From the NCBI GenBank assembly GCA_028285265.1, contig JANQPX010000030.1, positions 558,001 through 622,000 of the forward strand: 64,000 bases of DNA, in the 5' to 3' direction. Below are positions 27,733 to 36,414 of the stretch, piece after piece. Each line of letters opens with the position of its first letter. Position 1 is the stretch's first letter. Source of the DNA: Geminicoccaceae bacterium (GTDB taxonomy: Bacteria; Pseudomonadota; Alphaproteobacteria; Geminicoccales; Geminicoccaceae). The notes beneath the pieces were generated by a model that was not told where the DNA came from, did no database searches, and worked only from the letters and a program-made list of their open reading frames with translations. The translations under genes and the position numbers were made by a program.

Positions 27733-29340
27733 TTATCCCAAGAGTGTGCCAAAACACGCGCCATAGCCACGAAGTCTGACCTGCGTGCCATCAAAATCGG
27801 CTTGGAAACCTGACTCTGGTGCCATTTCCAGCGGGGCGGGGGCTTCAAAGACCGTAGGCTCAGAACCCAGATTGAAGAGGCACAACAAGCGTTGCGGTCC
27901 AGCTTCCCGAAGAAACGCCAGAATCGGCGCGTCATCCTCTAAAACTCGAAAGCTACCGTTCAACAGAGCGGGCTGGTTCCGTCGCCAACGGAGAAAGGCC
28001 CGCGTGCGATTTAGCACCGAGTCTGAATCAGACTCTTGGCGATCGACGGCTAAGGACTGATGGCTGGCGGGCACGGGCAACCATGGTTTGCCTAACGTAA
28101 ACCCTGCGTGCTGTTCACCACTGTTCCATGGCATCGGCGTTCTACAGCCATCACGCCCTTTAAAGGCGGGGAAGAAGTTAATGCCATAGGGATCGCGAAG
28201 GTCTTCAAAAGCGAGTTCGGCTTCCGTTAGACCAAGCTCTTCTCCTTGATACAGACAAATGGTCCCGCGAAGCGAGCATAGGATGGCTGTGATCAAGGGT
28301 TGCCAGGTTTGAGCGTGCTCTTGAGCCCCGAAACGCGATACAGCGCGTGTGACGTCGTGATTGCTCATGGAATAGCTCGCCCAACCAGCACCAATGTGAA
28401 CTTCGACCTCTTCGATCACCTGGCTGATCGTTGCCGGCTCAGCGTTGGATCTCAAAAGCTCAAAGGTGTAGGCAGCATCGAGGCCGCCTCCATCGGTATA
28501 GTCGGCGAGGCGTTCTGCTGAGCGGTCGCCGCTCATCTCACCGAGCAAAAAGGCGTCATATCGCGCAGCAAGTGCCTTGAGCGGACGCAGCACCTTCGCC
28601 GGCAGATCAGGATGGTTTTTCTGGCCGAGATGGATCTGGCGTGAAAACGGCATCCCCGGGACGAAGCCGCCGACTGTCGCGCCGTCTCTTGGACGAATCG
28701 GATTATTTGCGAGTTGAGGGTCATGCAACGCAAAGTCGATCGCGTCGACGCGAAAGCCATCGACCCCGCGTTCCAGCCAGAATTCAGCCTCGGCGAGAAA
28801 GGCGTCACGTACGTTCGGGTTGTGCCAATTGAGCTGCGGCTGCGACGGTAGGAAGTTATGCAGATAGTATTGGCCTCGCCTCGGCTCATAGGTCCAGGCG
28901 ACACCACCGAAGATGGACAGCCAATTGTTGGGTGGCGTGCCATCTTCCTTGGGGTCGGCGAAGACATACCAGTCTGCCTTGGCATTATCTCGGCTCTGAC
29001 GTGCTTCTCGAAACCAGCGGTGATGATCCGACGTATGGCACGGCACGATATCGACGAGGAGTTTTAGACCAAGCTTGTGCGCCTTTTCGAGGAGATGGTC
29101 GAAGTCATCGAGCGATCCGAACATTGGGTCCACAGCTCGGTAATCTTCGACATCATAGCCATAGTCCCGCATGGGCGACTTGAAGAATGGCGAGATCCAG
29201 ACGGCATCAATGCCAAGCGAAGCAATATGCTCTAGACGTTGGCTAATACCGGCAAGGTCGCCGATGCCGTCGCCATTGCTGTCTTGAAAGCTGCGTGGAT
29301 AGACTTGGTAGATCACCGCACCACGCCACCATTCATTCAT
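27733..29340 (-). CDS. Alpha-glucosidase, GH13 family (AglA-like)
   Basis: Cytosolic 535-residue enzyme hydrolysing short alpha-glucosides such as maltose, sucrose or trehalulose-type sugars. The GH13 N-terminus EWWRGAVIYQVYPRSFQDSNGD is intact. The nucleophile aspartate is in GVDGFRVDAIDFA (about residue 197), the acid/base glutamate in FLLGEMSGD (about 265), and the third acid in SMSNHDVTR. In Sinorhizobium-type genomes the aglA gene belongs to aglR-aglEFG-aglA-aglK; here no transporter or kinase gene is adjacent, and only a broken LacI-type remnant sits upstream (29420-29533). The enzyme itself looks complete. It converges with deoC. Confidence 0.92.
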   Translation of the reverse strand: MNEWWRGAVIYQVYPRSFQDSNGDGIGDLAGISQRLEHIASLGIDAVWISPFFKSPMRDYGYDVEDYRAVDPMFGSLDDFDHLLEKAHKLGLKLLVDIVPCHTSDHHRWFREARQSRDNAKADWYVFADPKEDGTPPNNWLSIFGGVAWTYEPRRGQYYLHNFLPSQPQLNWHNPNVRDAFLAEAEFWLERGVDGFRVDAIDFALHDPQLANNPIRPRDGATVGGFVPGMPFSRQIHLGQKNHPDLPAKVLRPLKALAARYDAFLLGEMSGDRSAERLADYTDGGGLDAAYTFELLRSNAEPATISQVIEEVEVHIGAGWASYSMSNHDVTRAVSRFGAQEHAQTWQPLITAILCSLRGTICLYQGEELGLTEAELAFEDLRDPYGINFFPAFKGRDGCRTPMPWNSGEQHAGFTLGKPWLPVPASHQSLAVDRQESDSDSVLNRTRAFLRWRRNQPALLNGSFRVLEDDAPILAFLREAGPQRLLCLFNLGSEPTVFEAPAPLEMAPESGFQADFDGTQVRLRGYGACFGTLLG

Positions 29341-29794
29341 CTGTTGAGGCCCTTTCGATCGATAAGGTCGAGAACACGTCTTTAACCTTGGACTGGACTA
29401 GCGGCTAGGCCAGAGATGATCAGGCGCGAACGCGTTCCCTGGTTTTGGCGCAAACATTGGAAGAGCTGGCAAGCGTATGGGAAACGGTTGTCTTGGAGAG
29501 CTCTGGACGTTTAGCAAGGGAGTCTACGTTCACATGACGACGCTGGCAGAAACGATCTCCAAATCGATTTAAGTGCCATCAACCTGGGCTATTTCGTCGC
29601 TTTCGGTCAAGCGCTCCATGGCGAGGATCACCAGGTAACACGGCATTTAACCTTGGCCAAAAGGGCCGTTATCAAGCAGTTTTGATGATCCCTCCTCATC
29701 CGACATAGTGGCGTATGGCCATTCACCACTTGGCGAAAGCAGAGTTCATGCTTATCGTCATTTCAAACCAATCGTAGAATGGATGGGAGACTTA
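29341..29794. other. Divergent interval between aglA-like and LIV binding-protein genes
   Basis: About 450 bases. It holds the LacI relic at 29420-29533 and otherwise no gene. It must contain promoters for both directions, but no convincing -35/-10 pair was found by eye. TTGGCCAAAAGGGCCGTT near 29653 includes a short GGCC...GGCC repeat of unknown meaning. Confidence 0.5.
29420..29533 (-). pseudogene. Remnant of a LacI-family transcription regulator (N-terminal helix-turn-helix)
   Basis: Reading the minus strand from 29533 gives 37 codons and a TGA at 29422-29420. The translation has VNVDSLAKRPELSKTTVSHTL, then TRERVRA before the stop; it matches the LacI helix-turn-helix (VSKTTVSH, then a hinge TRERV) closely. 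The usual next part, AIEELGYRPN and the 270-residue ligand domain, is missing. The frame is open upstream, so the start (GTG at 29533) is uncertain. It lies 80 bases before aglA on the same strand, as aglR would. Confidence 0.6.
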
Positions 29795-31033
29795 ATGATG
29801 TCTTGGACAATGCAAACAAGTGCGATCGCCTTAGCCGCTGCTGCTTTCGCCGTTGCTGCCAGCCCGGCCGACGCCAAGGTTGAAGGCGAGACCATTGTAC
29901 TGGGTTCGGCGATTTCGCTGACCGGCAAATACTCTACAAACGGCATTCATGCGCAGAACGGTTATGAGCTTGCCGTTCAGAAAATCAACGAGATGGGCGG
30001 CGTCACGGTCGACGGGAAGAGCTATCAGCTCGACGTCGTCTACTACGATGACGAGTCCACACCCGCTCGCGGCGCACAGCTCGCCGAGCGTCTGATCAAT
30101 CAGGACGGCGTTCAATTCATGCTTGGGCCCTACAGCTCCGGTCTGACGAAGGCCATCGCGCCGGTGACCGAGCAATATGGCGTGCCCATGGTGGAGGCCG
30201 AAGGGGCCTCGCGCTCGCTTTTCACCCAGGGGTACAAGTATCTTTTCGCCGTGCTCTCCACATCCGAGCAGTATCTCGCAAGTGCTATCGAGCTTGCGGC
30301 CGAGCAGGCCGTCGCTGACGGCAAGCAGCCCTCTGATCTCAAGGTGGCCATGGCCTTTGAGAATGATCCGTTCTCGCTCGATGTTCGCGCAGGTGTGGTT
30401 GAAGACGCTGAAAGACACGGCATGGAAATCGTCATCGACGACAAGCTGCCGCGCGATCTCTCCGATATGTCGGCGACGTTGACCAAGGTCAGAGCGCTCA
30501 AGCCGGATCTTCTTGTGATTTCTGGACATTCCAAGGGCGCCGCGACCGCAGCGCGTCAGATCGGCGAGATGAACATCGAGGTTCCGATGGTGGCGCTCAC
30601 TCACTGTGAGGCGGCCGATATCACCGGGAAGTTTGGCGATACGGTGAATGACTTCTTCTGCCCGACCCAATGGGCTGAAACGCTGAGCTACACCGGTGCA
30701 TATTTTGGCAGTGCTGCCGAATATGACGAGCTGTTCAAGGCCACCTTCGACGGATACGAAACGGGTGTTCCCTATCAAGCGGCACAAGCTTCAGCAGCGG
30801 TCATCGTCTGGAAAGAGGCGTTCGAACAGGCGAACACCTTTGATGTCGATACCGTGCGGGACGCGATCGCCAATATCGAACTCGATACCTTCTATGGCGG
30901 TATCAAATTCGCGCCTGAGGGCAACAACATCGCCAAGCCCATGGTGCTTCGTCAGATCCAGGAAGGGGCTTACAATGTAGTTGCCCCATCCAAATGGGCA
31001 TCAGAAAAGCCGAACCTGTCGTTTGCCGACTGA
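29795..31033 (+). CDS. LIV-type ABC transporter substrate-binding protein (PBP1 fold)
   Basis: Periplasmic binding protein of the branched-chain amino acid/amide class. The signal sequence ends at AVAASPADA, before KVEGETIVLGSAISLTGKYSTNG, which is the family start. DVVYYDDESTPARGAQLAERLI and MLGPYSSGLTKAIAPVTEQYG follow. An in-frame ATG at 29708 exists, but GGAG five bases before the ATG pair at 29795/29798 supports the shorter form. It heads a five-gene importer operon; a strong hairpin lies just after its stop. The ligand (amino acid, amide, urea or other) is not determinable. Confidence 0.9.
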   Translation: MMSWTMQTSAIALAAAAFAVAASPADAKVEGETIVLGSAISLTGKYSTNGIHAQNGYELAVQKINEMGGVTVDGKSYQLDVVYYDDESTPARGAQLAERLINQDGVQFMLGPYSSGLTKAIAPVTEQYGVPMVEAEGASRSLFTQGYKYLFAVLSTSEQYLASAIELAAEQAVADGKQPSDLKVAMAFENDPFSLDVRAGVVEDAERHGMEIVIDDKLPRDLSDMSATLTKVRALKPDLLVISGHSKGAATAARQIGEMNIEVPMVALTHCEAADITGKFGDTVNDFFCPTQWAETLSYTGAYFGSAAEYDELFKATFDGYETGVPYQAAQASAAVIVWKEAFEQANTFDVDTVRDAIANIELDTFYGGIKFAPEGNNIAKPMVLRQIQEGAYNVVAPSKWASEKPNLSFAD

Positions 31034-31047
31034 GGTAAGACCTTGGC

Positions 31048-31084
31048 TGGGTGCGTTGCTCGGATCATCGATGCAACGCACCCA
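31048..31084 (+). repeat. Strong stem-loop after LIV binding-protein gene
   Basis: TGGGTGCGTTGC and GCAACGCACCCA form a perfect 12-bp stem with a 13-base loop, 14 bases after the stop of the binding-protein gene and before the permease gene. There is no T-run, so read-through is expected. Such structures usually raise the abundance of the binding-protein message relative to the membrane genes. Confidence 0.75.
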
Positions 31085-31159
31085 TGCCCTAACGCGCCGT
31101 TAACCATCATGCTGTATGGTTATCAAGGTCATATCATGAAGGTGCCGGCGGTTTGACCC

Positions 31160-32062
31160 ATGCTCGATAACTTGTCTCTTCTCTACTTGGCGCCGGCGCT
31201 GAACGTTCAGCTCCTGCTCGATGGACTGTTCATCGGCGCAATCTTCGCCCTCGCGGCCTATGGCCTCGCCCTCGTCTGGGGCGTGATGAATCTCAAGAAC
31301 CTTGCCCAGGGCGATTTTGTCATCATGGGCGGTTACATTGCCTGGTGGTTAGGAACGAAAGGCATTCATCCCTTGTTTGGCCTGCCGGTTGCGGCGGTGG
31401 TGATGTTTGGCTTTGGATGGCTGGTCTATCAGGTCGTTATTGCGCGCGTGGTCGACAAAGATTTGTTTACGTCTCTGCTCGCTACCTTCGGCCTTGCGAT
31501 CGTGCTGCAGCAAGCTCTCAATCTCATGTTCGGGCCGGAGACCCAGACGGCTAATGCCGGATTCGAAACGCTATTCATTCTCGACAACCAAGTTACCGTT
31601 ACCCAAATCCGCATCATTTCGCTCCTTCTTTGCTTGATCTTGGCGCTCTGCCTTGTCTGGTTCATGAAAACCAGCCGTATGGGCCAAGCGATCCGTGCGA
31701 CGGCGCAGGACGCCCGAGCTGCGAAGGTCATGGGGATCGATACCGACAAGGTTTATGCCTTCACCTTCTCCCTCAACGCCGCGATTTGTGGTGTGGCAGG
31801 TGCGCTTGTTTCGATGATTTGGGTGATCCAGCCCTTCTTCGGCATCACCCATTCCATCCGCGCCTTCGTCATCGTTACAGCGGCGGGGCTCGGTAATCTC
31901 CCAGGCGTCGTTCTGTCAGGTTTCGGCCTCGGCATCGCTGAACAATTCGGCGGTTTCGTACTGGGTGCCGAATTTCAACAAGCGATCGTCGTCGGGATCC
32001 TGATCGCAGTCTTAGTCTGGCGGCAGATCCAAATGAGTCGCCATCGCATGGTGGTACAATAG
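31160..32062 (+). CDS. livH: LIV-type ABC permease LivH
   Basis: A 300-residue membrane permease of the branched-chain amino acid family, about eight hydrophobic segments. LLDGLFIGAIFALAAYGLALVWGVMNLKNLAQGDFVIMG is the family N-terminus (shown in two halves: GLFIGAIFALAAYGLAL and WGVMNLKNLAQGDF). The cytoplasmic loop RATAQDARAAKVMGIDTDKV fits the EAA-type contact with the ATPase. It is two bases from livM, so both are made together. Substrate unknown. Confidence 0.92.
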   Translation: MLDNLSLLYLAPALNVQLLLDGLFIGAIFALAAYGLALVWGVMNLKNLAQGDFVIMGGYIAWWLGTKGIHPLFGLPVAAVVMFGFGWLVYQVVIARVVDKDLFTSLLATFGLAIVLQQALNLMFGPETQTANAGFETLFILDNQVTVTQIRIISLLLCLILALCLVWFMKTSRMGQAIRATAQDARAAKVMGIDTDKVYAFTFSLNAAICGVAGALVSMIWVIQPFFGITHSIRAFVIVTAAGLGNLPGVVLSGFGLGIAEQFGGFVLGAEFQQAIVVGILIAVLVWRQIQMSRHRMVVQ

Positions 32063-32064
32063 CC

Positions 32065-33156
32065 ATGACACGAACCGCCACGTATACGCCGGCCGATATC
32101 GCTGTCTTTGTCGGTATTTTGGTCATCGGCTTGATCGTGCCGTTCTTCGCGCCAGCCTATACCTTTCAGATTGCCGTCCTCTATCTCATGGTCGTCTTCG
32201 CGCTGACCTGGGACATCATGGGCGGCCAGATGGGCTACAACTCGCTCGGCAATATCTTCTTCTTCGGTGCGGGGATGTATGTCTCATCCGTGGTGCAGAT
32301 CGGACTTTTTTATGACGTCGCGGAGTACACGGCCCATTTTGGCGCTGTGAAAGTCGATTTCACGCCCTTTCAGTACTTTACCGGCATGACCGTCGGGTTG
32401 ATTGCTGCCGCCCTTTTTTCCGTGGTTTGCGCCATCGTCCTTGGGTGGATCGTCTTCGGTTTGCGGGGACCCTATTTCGCGATCGGGACGCTCGGGATCG
32501 CGATCGCCGCGGGCGAGTTGGTGGGAGCCTGGGACTATGTTGGTGGCGGCGGTGGCATGTCGCTTCCCGTGTATCCAGGTGAAGTCGATGATCGCGCTTA
32601 CTTCTTTTACGTCCTGAATTTCGCGCTTGCCGTCGCCACCTTTCTATTCCTTCGCTGGCTTTACTCGACGCGCTTTGGCCTTGCCATCAATGCGATCCGC
32701 GATGATGAGGAAAAGGCGGAGGGCATGGGGATCCATACGAAGCGCTATAAGACCGTGGCTTGGTCAATCGCCGCATTCTTCCTCGGCATCGCAGGCGGTA
32801 TCTTCGGAAACATGACCGGATTTATCGAGCCGCTCGAAGTAGCATTCCCGACGGTAACATTCGGTATCTTCATGGTGCTGATGGCGTTGCTGGGCGGCAA
32901 GGGAACGCTCTGGGGCCCCGTCCTCGGAGCCGCGCTGTTCCACATCATCAAGGAAATCACTTGGACCTATTTGCTGGGTTGGCAATGGGTCACGCTTGGA
33001 GCGCTTATCATCGTCAATGTTATCTTCTTCCAGCAGGGCATCCTCGGATGGGCGATGGAGAAATGGCCCGCATTCTTCGGCATCACCGTTGAAGAAGACC
33101 TTGAGGTCGAACGGGAGACCGATGGCAAATCGGCACCAGCGAGTGTTGCGTCATGA
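32065..33156 (+). CDS. livM: LIV-type ABC permease LivM
   Basis: Second permease, 363 residues with about nine to ten hydrophobic segments. GQMGYNSLGNIFFFGAGMYV and RDDEEKAEGMGIHTKRYKTVAW, the ATPase-contacting loop, identify the family. A charged C-terminal extension (EEDLEVERETDGKSAPASVAS) is slightly longer than usual. The start is two bases after livH stops, and the stop overlaps the livG start by four bases (ATGA). Confidence 0.92.
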   Translation: MTRTATYTPADIAVFVGILVIGLIVPFFAPAYTFQIAVLYLMVVFALTWDIMGGQMGYNSLGNIFFFGAGMYVSSVVQIGLFYDVAEYTAHFGAVKVDFTPFQYFTGMTVGLIAAALFSVVCAIVLGWIVFGLRGPYFAIGTLGIAIAAGELVGAWDYVGGGGGMSLPVYPGEVDDRAYFFYVLNFALAVATFLFLRWLYSTRFGLAINAIRDDEEKAEGMGIHTKRYKTVAWSIAAFFLGIAGGIFGNMTGFIEPLEVAFPTVTFGIFMVLMALLGGKGTLWGPVLGAALFHIIKEITWTYLLGWQWVTLGALIIVNVIFFQQGILGWAMEKWPAFFGITVEEDLEVERETDGKSAPASVAS

Positions 33157-33887
33157 TTGAGGTCAGGAATGTTTCGAAGGCCTTTGGCGGGGTCATCGCG
33201 AATCGCGACATCTCGATCGATGTCGCCGAAGGACAGATCACGGGTTTGATTGGGCCGAACGGCTCGGGCAAGACCACGCTGTTCAATTCAATTGTCGGCT
33301 ATCACCCCGTCGATTCTGGGTCGATCAAGTTCAAGGGACAGGAGATCAAAGATTTTCGGGTGCAAGACATTGCGAGACTTGGCCTCGTGCGCACCTTCCA
33401 GCAGACTCGCATCTATAAGCAGATGAACTGCGTCGACAATATGCTGATCTCGGTGCCCCATCGGCGCATGGCTTGGGGGGATATGTTTGGACGACAGAGC
33501 TCTGATGAGATGGAGCGCGCCGAGCACCTCCTTGAATTCGTGGGTCTCTATCGGAAGCGTCTTCTTGCTGCGGGCGATCTCTCATTCGGCCAACAAAAGT
33601 TGCTCGAATTCGCGATGGCCCTGATGAACGAACCCGAGATCCTGCTTCTCGACGAGCCGACTGCCGGTATCAACCCGACACTGATCAATGGTCTGATCGA
33701 CCGTTTGAAGCGTGCCAATACTGATTTTGGCATCACATTGTTTGTGATCGAACACAATATGCGCGTGATCATGAATATGGCAGATCACGTTCACTGCCTT
33801 GCACATGGTGAACTCCTGGCGTCGGGTCCGCCAGACGACATCCAGAACGATCAGCGTGTCATTGACGCCTATCTGGGAGCACATTGA
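33153..33887 (+). CDS. livG: LIV-type ABC ATPase LivG
   Basis: A 244-residue ATPase. Walker A GPNGSGKTTLFN (about 36-47), signature LSFGQQKLLEFA (variant of LSGGQ with Phe in the third place) and Walker B ILLLDEPTAGINP are intact. The insertion RTFQQTRIYKQMNCVDNMLIS and the tail INMADHVHCLAHGELLASG are as in LivG. The stop overlaps the ATG of the next ATPase by one base (TGATG). Confidence 0.93.
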   Translation: MIEVRNVSKAFGGVIANRDISIDVAEGQITGLIGPNGSGKTTLFNSIVGYHPVDSGSIKFKGQEIKDFRVQDIARLGLVRTFQQTRIYKQMNCVDNMLISVPHRRMAWGDMFGRQSSDEMERAEHLLEFVGLYRKRLLAAGDLSFGQQKLLEFAMALMNEPEILLLDEPTAGINPTLINGLIDRLKRANTDFGITLFVIEHNMRVIMNMADHVHCLAHGELLASGPPDDIQNDQRVIDAYLGAH

Positions 33888-34780
33888 TGGCGGTCGATTC
33901 TGCCAAGTCGGCGAACTCTGAATCAGGTCGCGCGTCAGGATATCATGGCGGTGCCGTCGATACCGTCATTTCGGTCGATGACGTTAATCGTCAGGCCAAG
34001 GCCATCGCCGAAACAGTGACCAGCGAGCAGATTTTGGGTCTGGTCGAGGGTGAGCCGTTTCTGCGCCTTGAGCAGTTGCGGGCCGGTTACGGCAAGATGG
34101 AGATTTTGCACGGCATCGACCTTGCCGTTGGCAAAGGTCAATCGCTTTGCCTGATCGGCCCGAATGGCGCGGGTAAGTCGACGATCCTGCACGCTATTTT
34201 TGGGTTTTGCACGGTCTTCTCCGGTAAGATTTTGACCGCCGGCGGTGGTGCAGAACGGGACGTAGCCTCCCTTTCGTCCAGCCAGAAGCTGAAGGAAGCA
34301 GGGATTGCTTACATCCTCCAGGATAAGTCGGTGTTCCCCGGCATGACGGTTGAAGAAAATCTCTGGATGGGTGGTTATCTCATGGACCAGCCGGCCGAAG
34401 CCAAGGCGGCGGCTGAGCGCGTCTTCGATAAATACCCAAGGCTCGCCGAGCGCCGAAAGCATCAGGCCAAGGTGCTCTCAGGCGGCGAGCGACGCTTGCT
34501 TGAAATTTCCCGTGCGCTCGTCATGAACCCGGATGTTCTGCTGGTCGATGAGCCTTCGATCGGCCTTGAGCCGCGCTTCATCGATATGGTCTTTGAGATC
34601 CTTCACGATCTGCAACATGTCGAAGGCAAGACGATTTTGATGGTCGAACAGAACGCCAAGAAGGGTCTTGAGTTCGCTGATATCGGCTATGTCCTGGTTT
34701 CCGGCGAGCTGGCTATTGCCGGCAGGGGCGATGAGCTTCTCGCCAACCCGGACGTTGGCCGACTTTTTCTCGGGGGCTAA
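33887..34780 (+). CDS. livF: LIV-type ABC ATPase LivF with N-terminal extension
   Basis: A 297-residue ATPase where LivF proteins usually have about 235-240. The family part begins near residue 57 (FLRLEQLRAGYGKMEILHGIDL), with Walker A GPNGAGKSTILH, signature LSGGERRLLEIS and Walker B VLLVDEPSIGLEP. The first ~55 residues are Ser/Gly/Ala/Asp rich, without predicted domain, and encode an added tail of unknown purpose. A TTG at 33884 precedes the ATG; the ATG is chosen. No internal start with a good ribosome site was found at the normal position. Confidence 0.9.
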   Translation: MAVDSAKSANSESGRASGYHGGAVDTVISVDDVNRQAKAIAETVTSEQILGLVEGEPFLRLEQLRAGYGKMEILHGIDLAVGKGQSLCLIGPNGAGKSTILHAIFGFCTVFSGKILTAGGGAERDVASLSSSQKLKEAGIAYILQDKSVFPGMTVEENLWMGGYLMDQPAEAKAAAERVFDKYPRLAERRKHQAKVLSGGERRLLEISRALVMNPDVLLVDEPSIGLEPRFIDMVFEILHDLQHVEGKTILMVEQNAKKGLEFADIGYVLVSGELAIAGRGDELLANPDVGRLFLGG

Positions 34781-35152
34781 GAACCTCGGAGAGATTGCGA
34801 TTGCGCGTTACCCTCGTTCTTGGTTCGCATCTGCCAGAGCATGCCACTACCTGCCTGCTATCGATCAACATTGAAATTCTAGCGTTTCGACGGCTGCCTT
34901 GGGAAAGGCGGACCCAATCTTAGGCCGTGGCCCAACCTTGGCATGTCGTCAGGCGAACCGCTCAAGCTTTTAGGGTGGCGTTAAGCCTTACGCACTCTCA
35001 GGCCTTCGAGAGGGTATGGCCTCCTTTAGGATTAGTAAGCCTAAAATCTCGCTCTGGTTCGGCGCCTTACCAAGTTCTCGAGGTCTCTTCGTGCTCTGAA
35101 TGGGGTAAGCTAATCTTCAACGGATTAGATGGTTAAGGGTAGGAGGCTGTCG
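34781..35152. other. Intergenic interval with no clear gene
   Basis: About 370 bases between livF and the PLP-enzyme gene. No reading frame is supported by a ribosome site, and no strong hairpin or terminator was found. It probably carries the promoter of the PLP-enzyme gene. A strong ribosome site, AGGAGG, ends it at 35141-35146. Confidence 0.5.
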
Positions 35153-36178
35153 ATGGTCATGACCCCGAATGAACTGCGTGACCGGCTTGCGTGTCGGCCG
35201 CGTGTAAAACTCGCCCACCTGCCGACCCCTCTCGATCATGCCCCTCGAATCAGCCAGGCGCTCGGCGGCCCTGATATCTGGGTGAAACGCGATGACATGA
35301 CGGGTCTCGCCTTTGGAGGCAACAAGACGAGACAGTTGGAATTCGTGTTTGCCGACATGCTCAATCAAGGCGCCGACGTCTTGGTGGCCGGCGCCTATAC
35401 CCAGTCGAACTGGTGTCGACAGATGACTGCGGCCTGCAAGAAGCTCGGTCTCGATATTGCGCTGGTTCTCCTTCATGGACAAAAAGGACCACGCTTGCAG
35501 GGTAATCTTCTGCTGGATCAATTGATGGGTGCTGATGTCACGATTGTCGATATCGACACGATGGAGAGCCTTCAACCATACTTGGATGCGAAGGGAGAGG
35601 CCCTGAAGAAGGCTGGACGAAAGCCTTATGTTATCGAGCCTCTCGGTGTCGAGAGTTTGGCCATCGGCGCCCTTGGCTATGTTGAGGCTGCGATTGAACT
35701 CGATGAGCAGTTCACAGCGTTAGAAATGTCGCCCGACTATCTCTATGTCTGTGGCGCCAATATGACGCCTGCAGGGATGGCACTCGGTTTCAAGGCCCTC
35801 GGGCGCGCCACGAAGCTTGTGAACATCACACCGATCAAATGGACTGAGCCTCGCCATGAGGGTATTGCCAGAATCGCCAATGCAACGGCTGTCTTGCTCG
35901 GCCTCGATGTGCGGCTTGAGCCGAGCGAAATTGAGAGTCACGACGCGTATATCGGCGAGGGCTATGGCATTGTGTCGGCGGCGGGAGCGGAGGCGCTAAA
36001 GCTCGTCGCGCAAACAGAGGGACTGATCCTGGATCCGGTCTACAGCAGCAAAGCATTCGCCGGGTTCATCGACCATGTCCGAAACATGCGCTTCGTAAAG
36101 GGCGATCGGGTTGTTTTCGTGCATACCGGCGGCACGCCAGCGTTGTTTGCTTATGCTGACGACTTAAGACTCGGATAG
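35153..36178 (+). CDS. PLP-dependent enzyme of the D-cysteine desulfhydrase / L-cysteate sulfo-lyase / ACC deaminase family
   Basis: A 341-residue fold-type II PLP enzyme. LAHLPTPLDHAPRISQALGG opens the domain, and GGNKTRQLEF carries the PLP lysine (K58). Near 83-90 stands TQSNWCRQ where D-cysteine desulfhydrase (DcyD) and cysteate lyase (CuyA) have TQSNHxRQ; the His-to-Trp and adjacent Cys change lies next to the substrate carboxylate and should alter specificity. The C-terminus (VFVHTGGTPALFAY) is typical. AGGAGG six bases before 35153 fixes the start; an upstream ATG at 35129 is not used. The reaction is left open. It is downstream of the LIV importer and divergent in content from DadA/TRAP genes that lie on the other strand. 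Confidence 0.82.
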   Translation: MVMTPNELRDRLACRPRVKLAHLPTPLDHAPRISQALGGPDIWVKRDDMTGLAFGGNKTRQLEFVFADMLNQGADVLVAGAYTQSNWCRQMTAACKKLGLDIALVLLHGQKGPRLQGNLLLDQLMGADVTIVDIDTMESLQPYLDAKGEALKKAGRKPYVIEPLGVESLAIGALGYVEAAIELDEQFTALEMSPDYLYVCGANMTPAGMALGFKALGRATKLVNITPIKWTEPRHEGIARIANATAVLLGLDVRLEPSEIESHDAYIGEGYGIVSAAGAEALKLVAQTEGLILDPVYSSKAFAGFIDHVRNMRFVKGDRVVFVHTGGTPALFAYADDLRLG

Positions 36179-36414
36179 AGGCTGGTTTGGGCCCTTCTTA
36201 ACGACGATGTCCCATGCGGACCGTTAACCCGGGATTGCCGGCTCAATTGATGCCCGCCTCCCCTCCGCGGATGGCAAAAACCTTGGCAGTTCGCCTGATG
36301 ATACGGTCGTTGAGCAAAGGCTTGTTCTGCTAGCATCGGGCCAAGTGCCAGTCTCCTTGATCAGCCAATCTCGGCGAGGAGAGGCATGGCATCAGGATGG
36401 GCTTGCTACAGCGA

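Noticed and set aside
35129..35152. Upstream ATG for the PLP enzyme
   Set aside because: AGGAGG sits inside the extended frame and serves the ATG at 35153.
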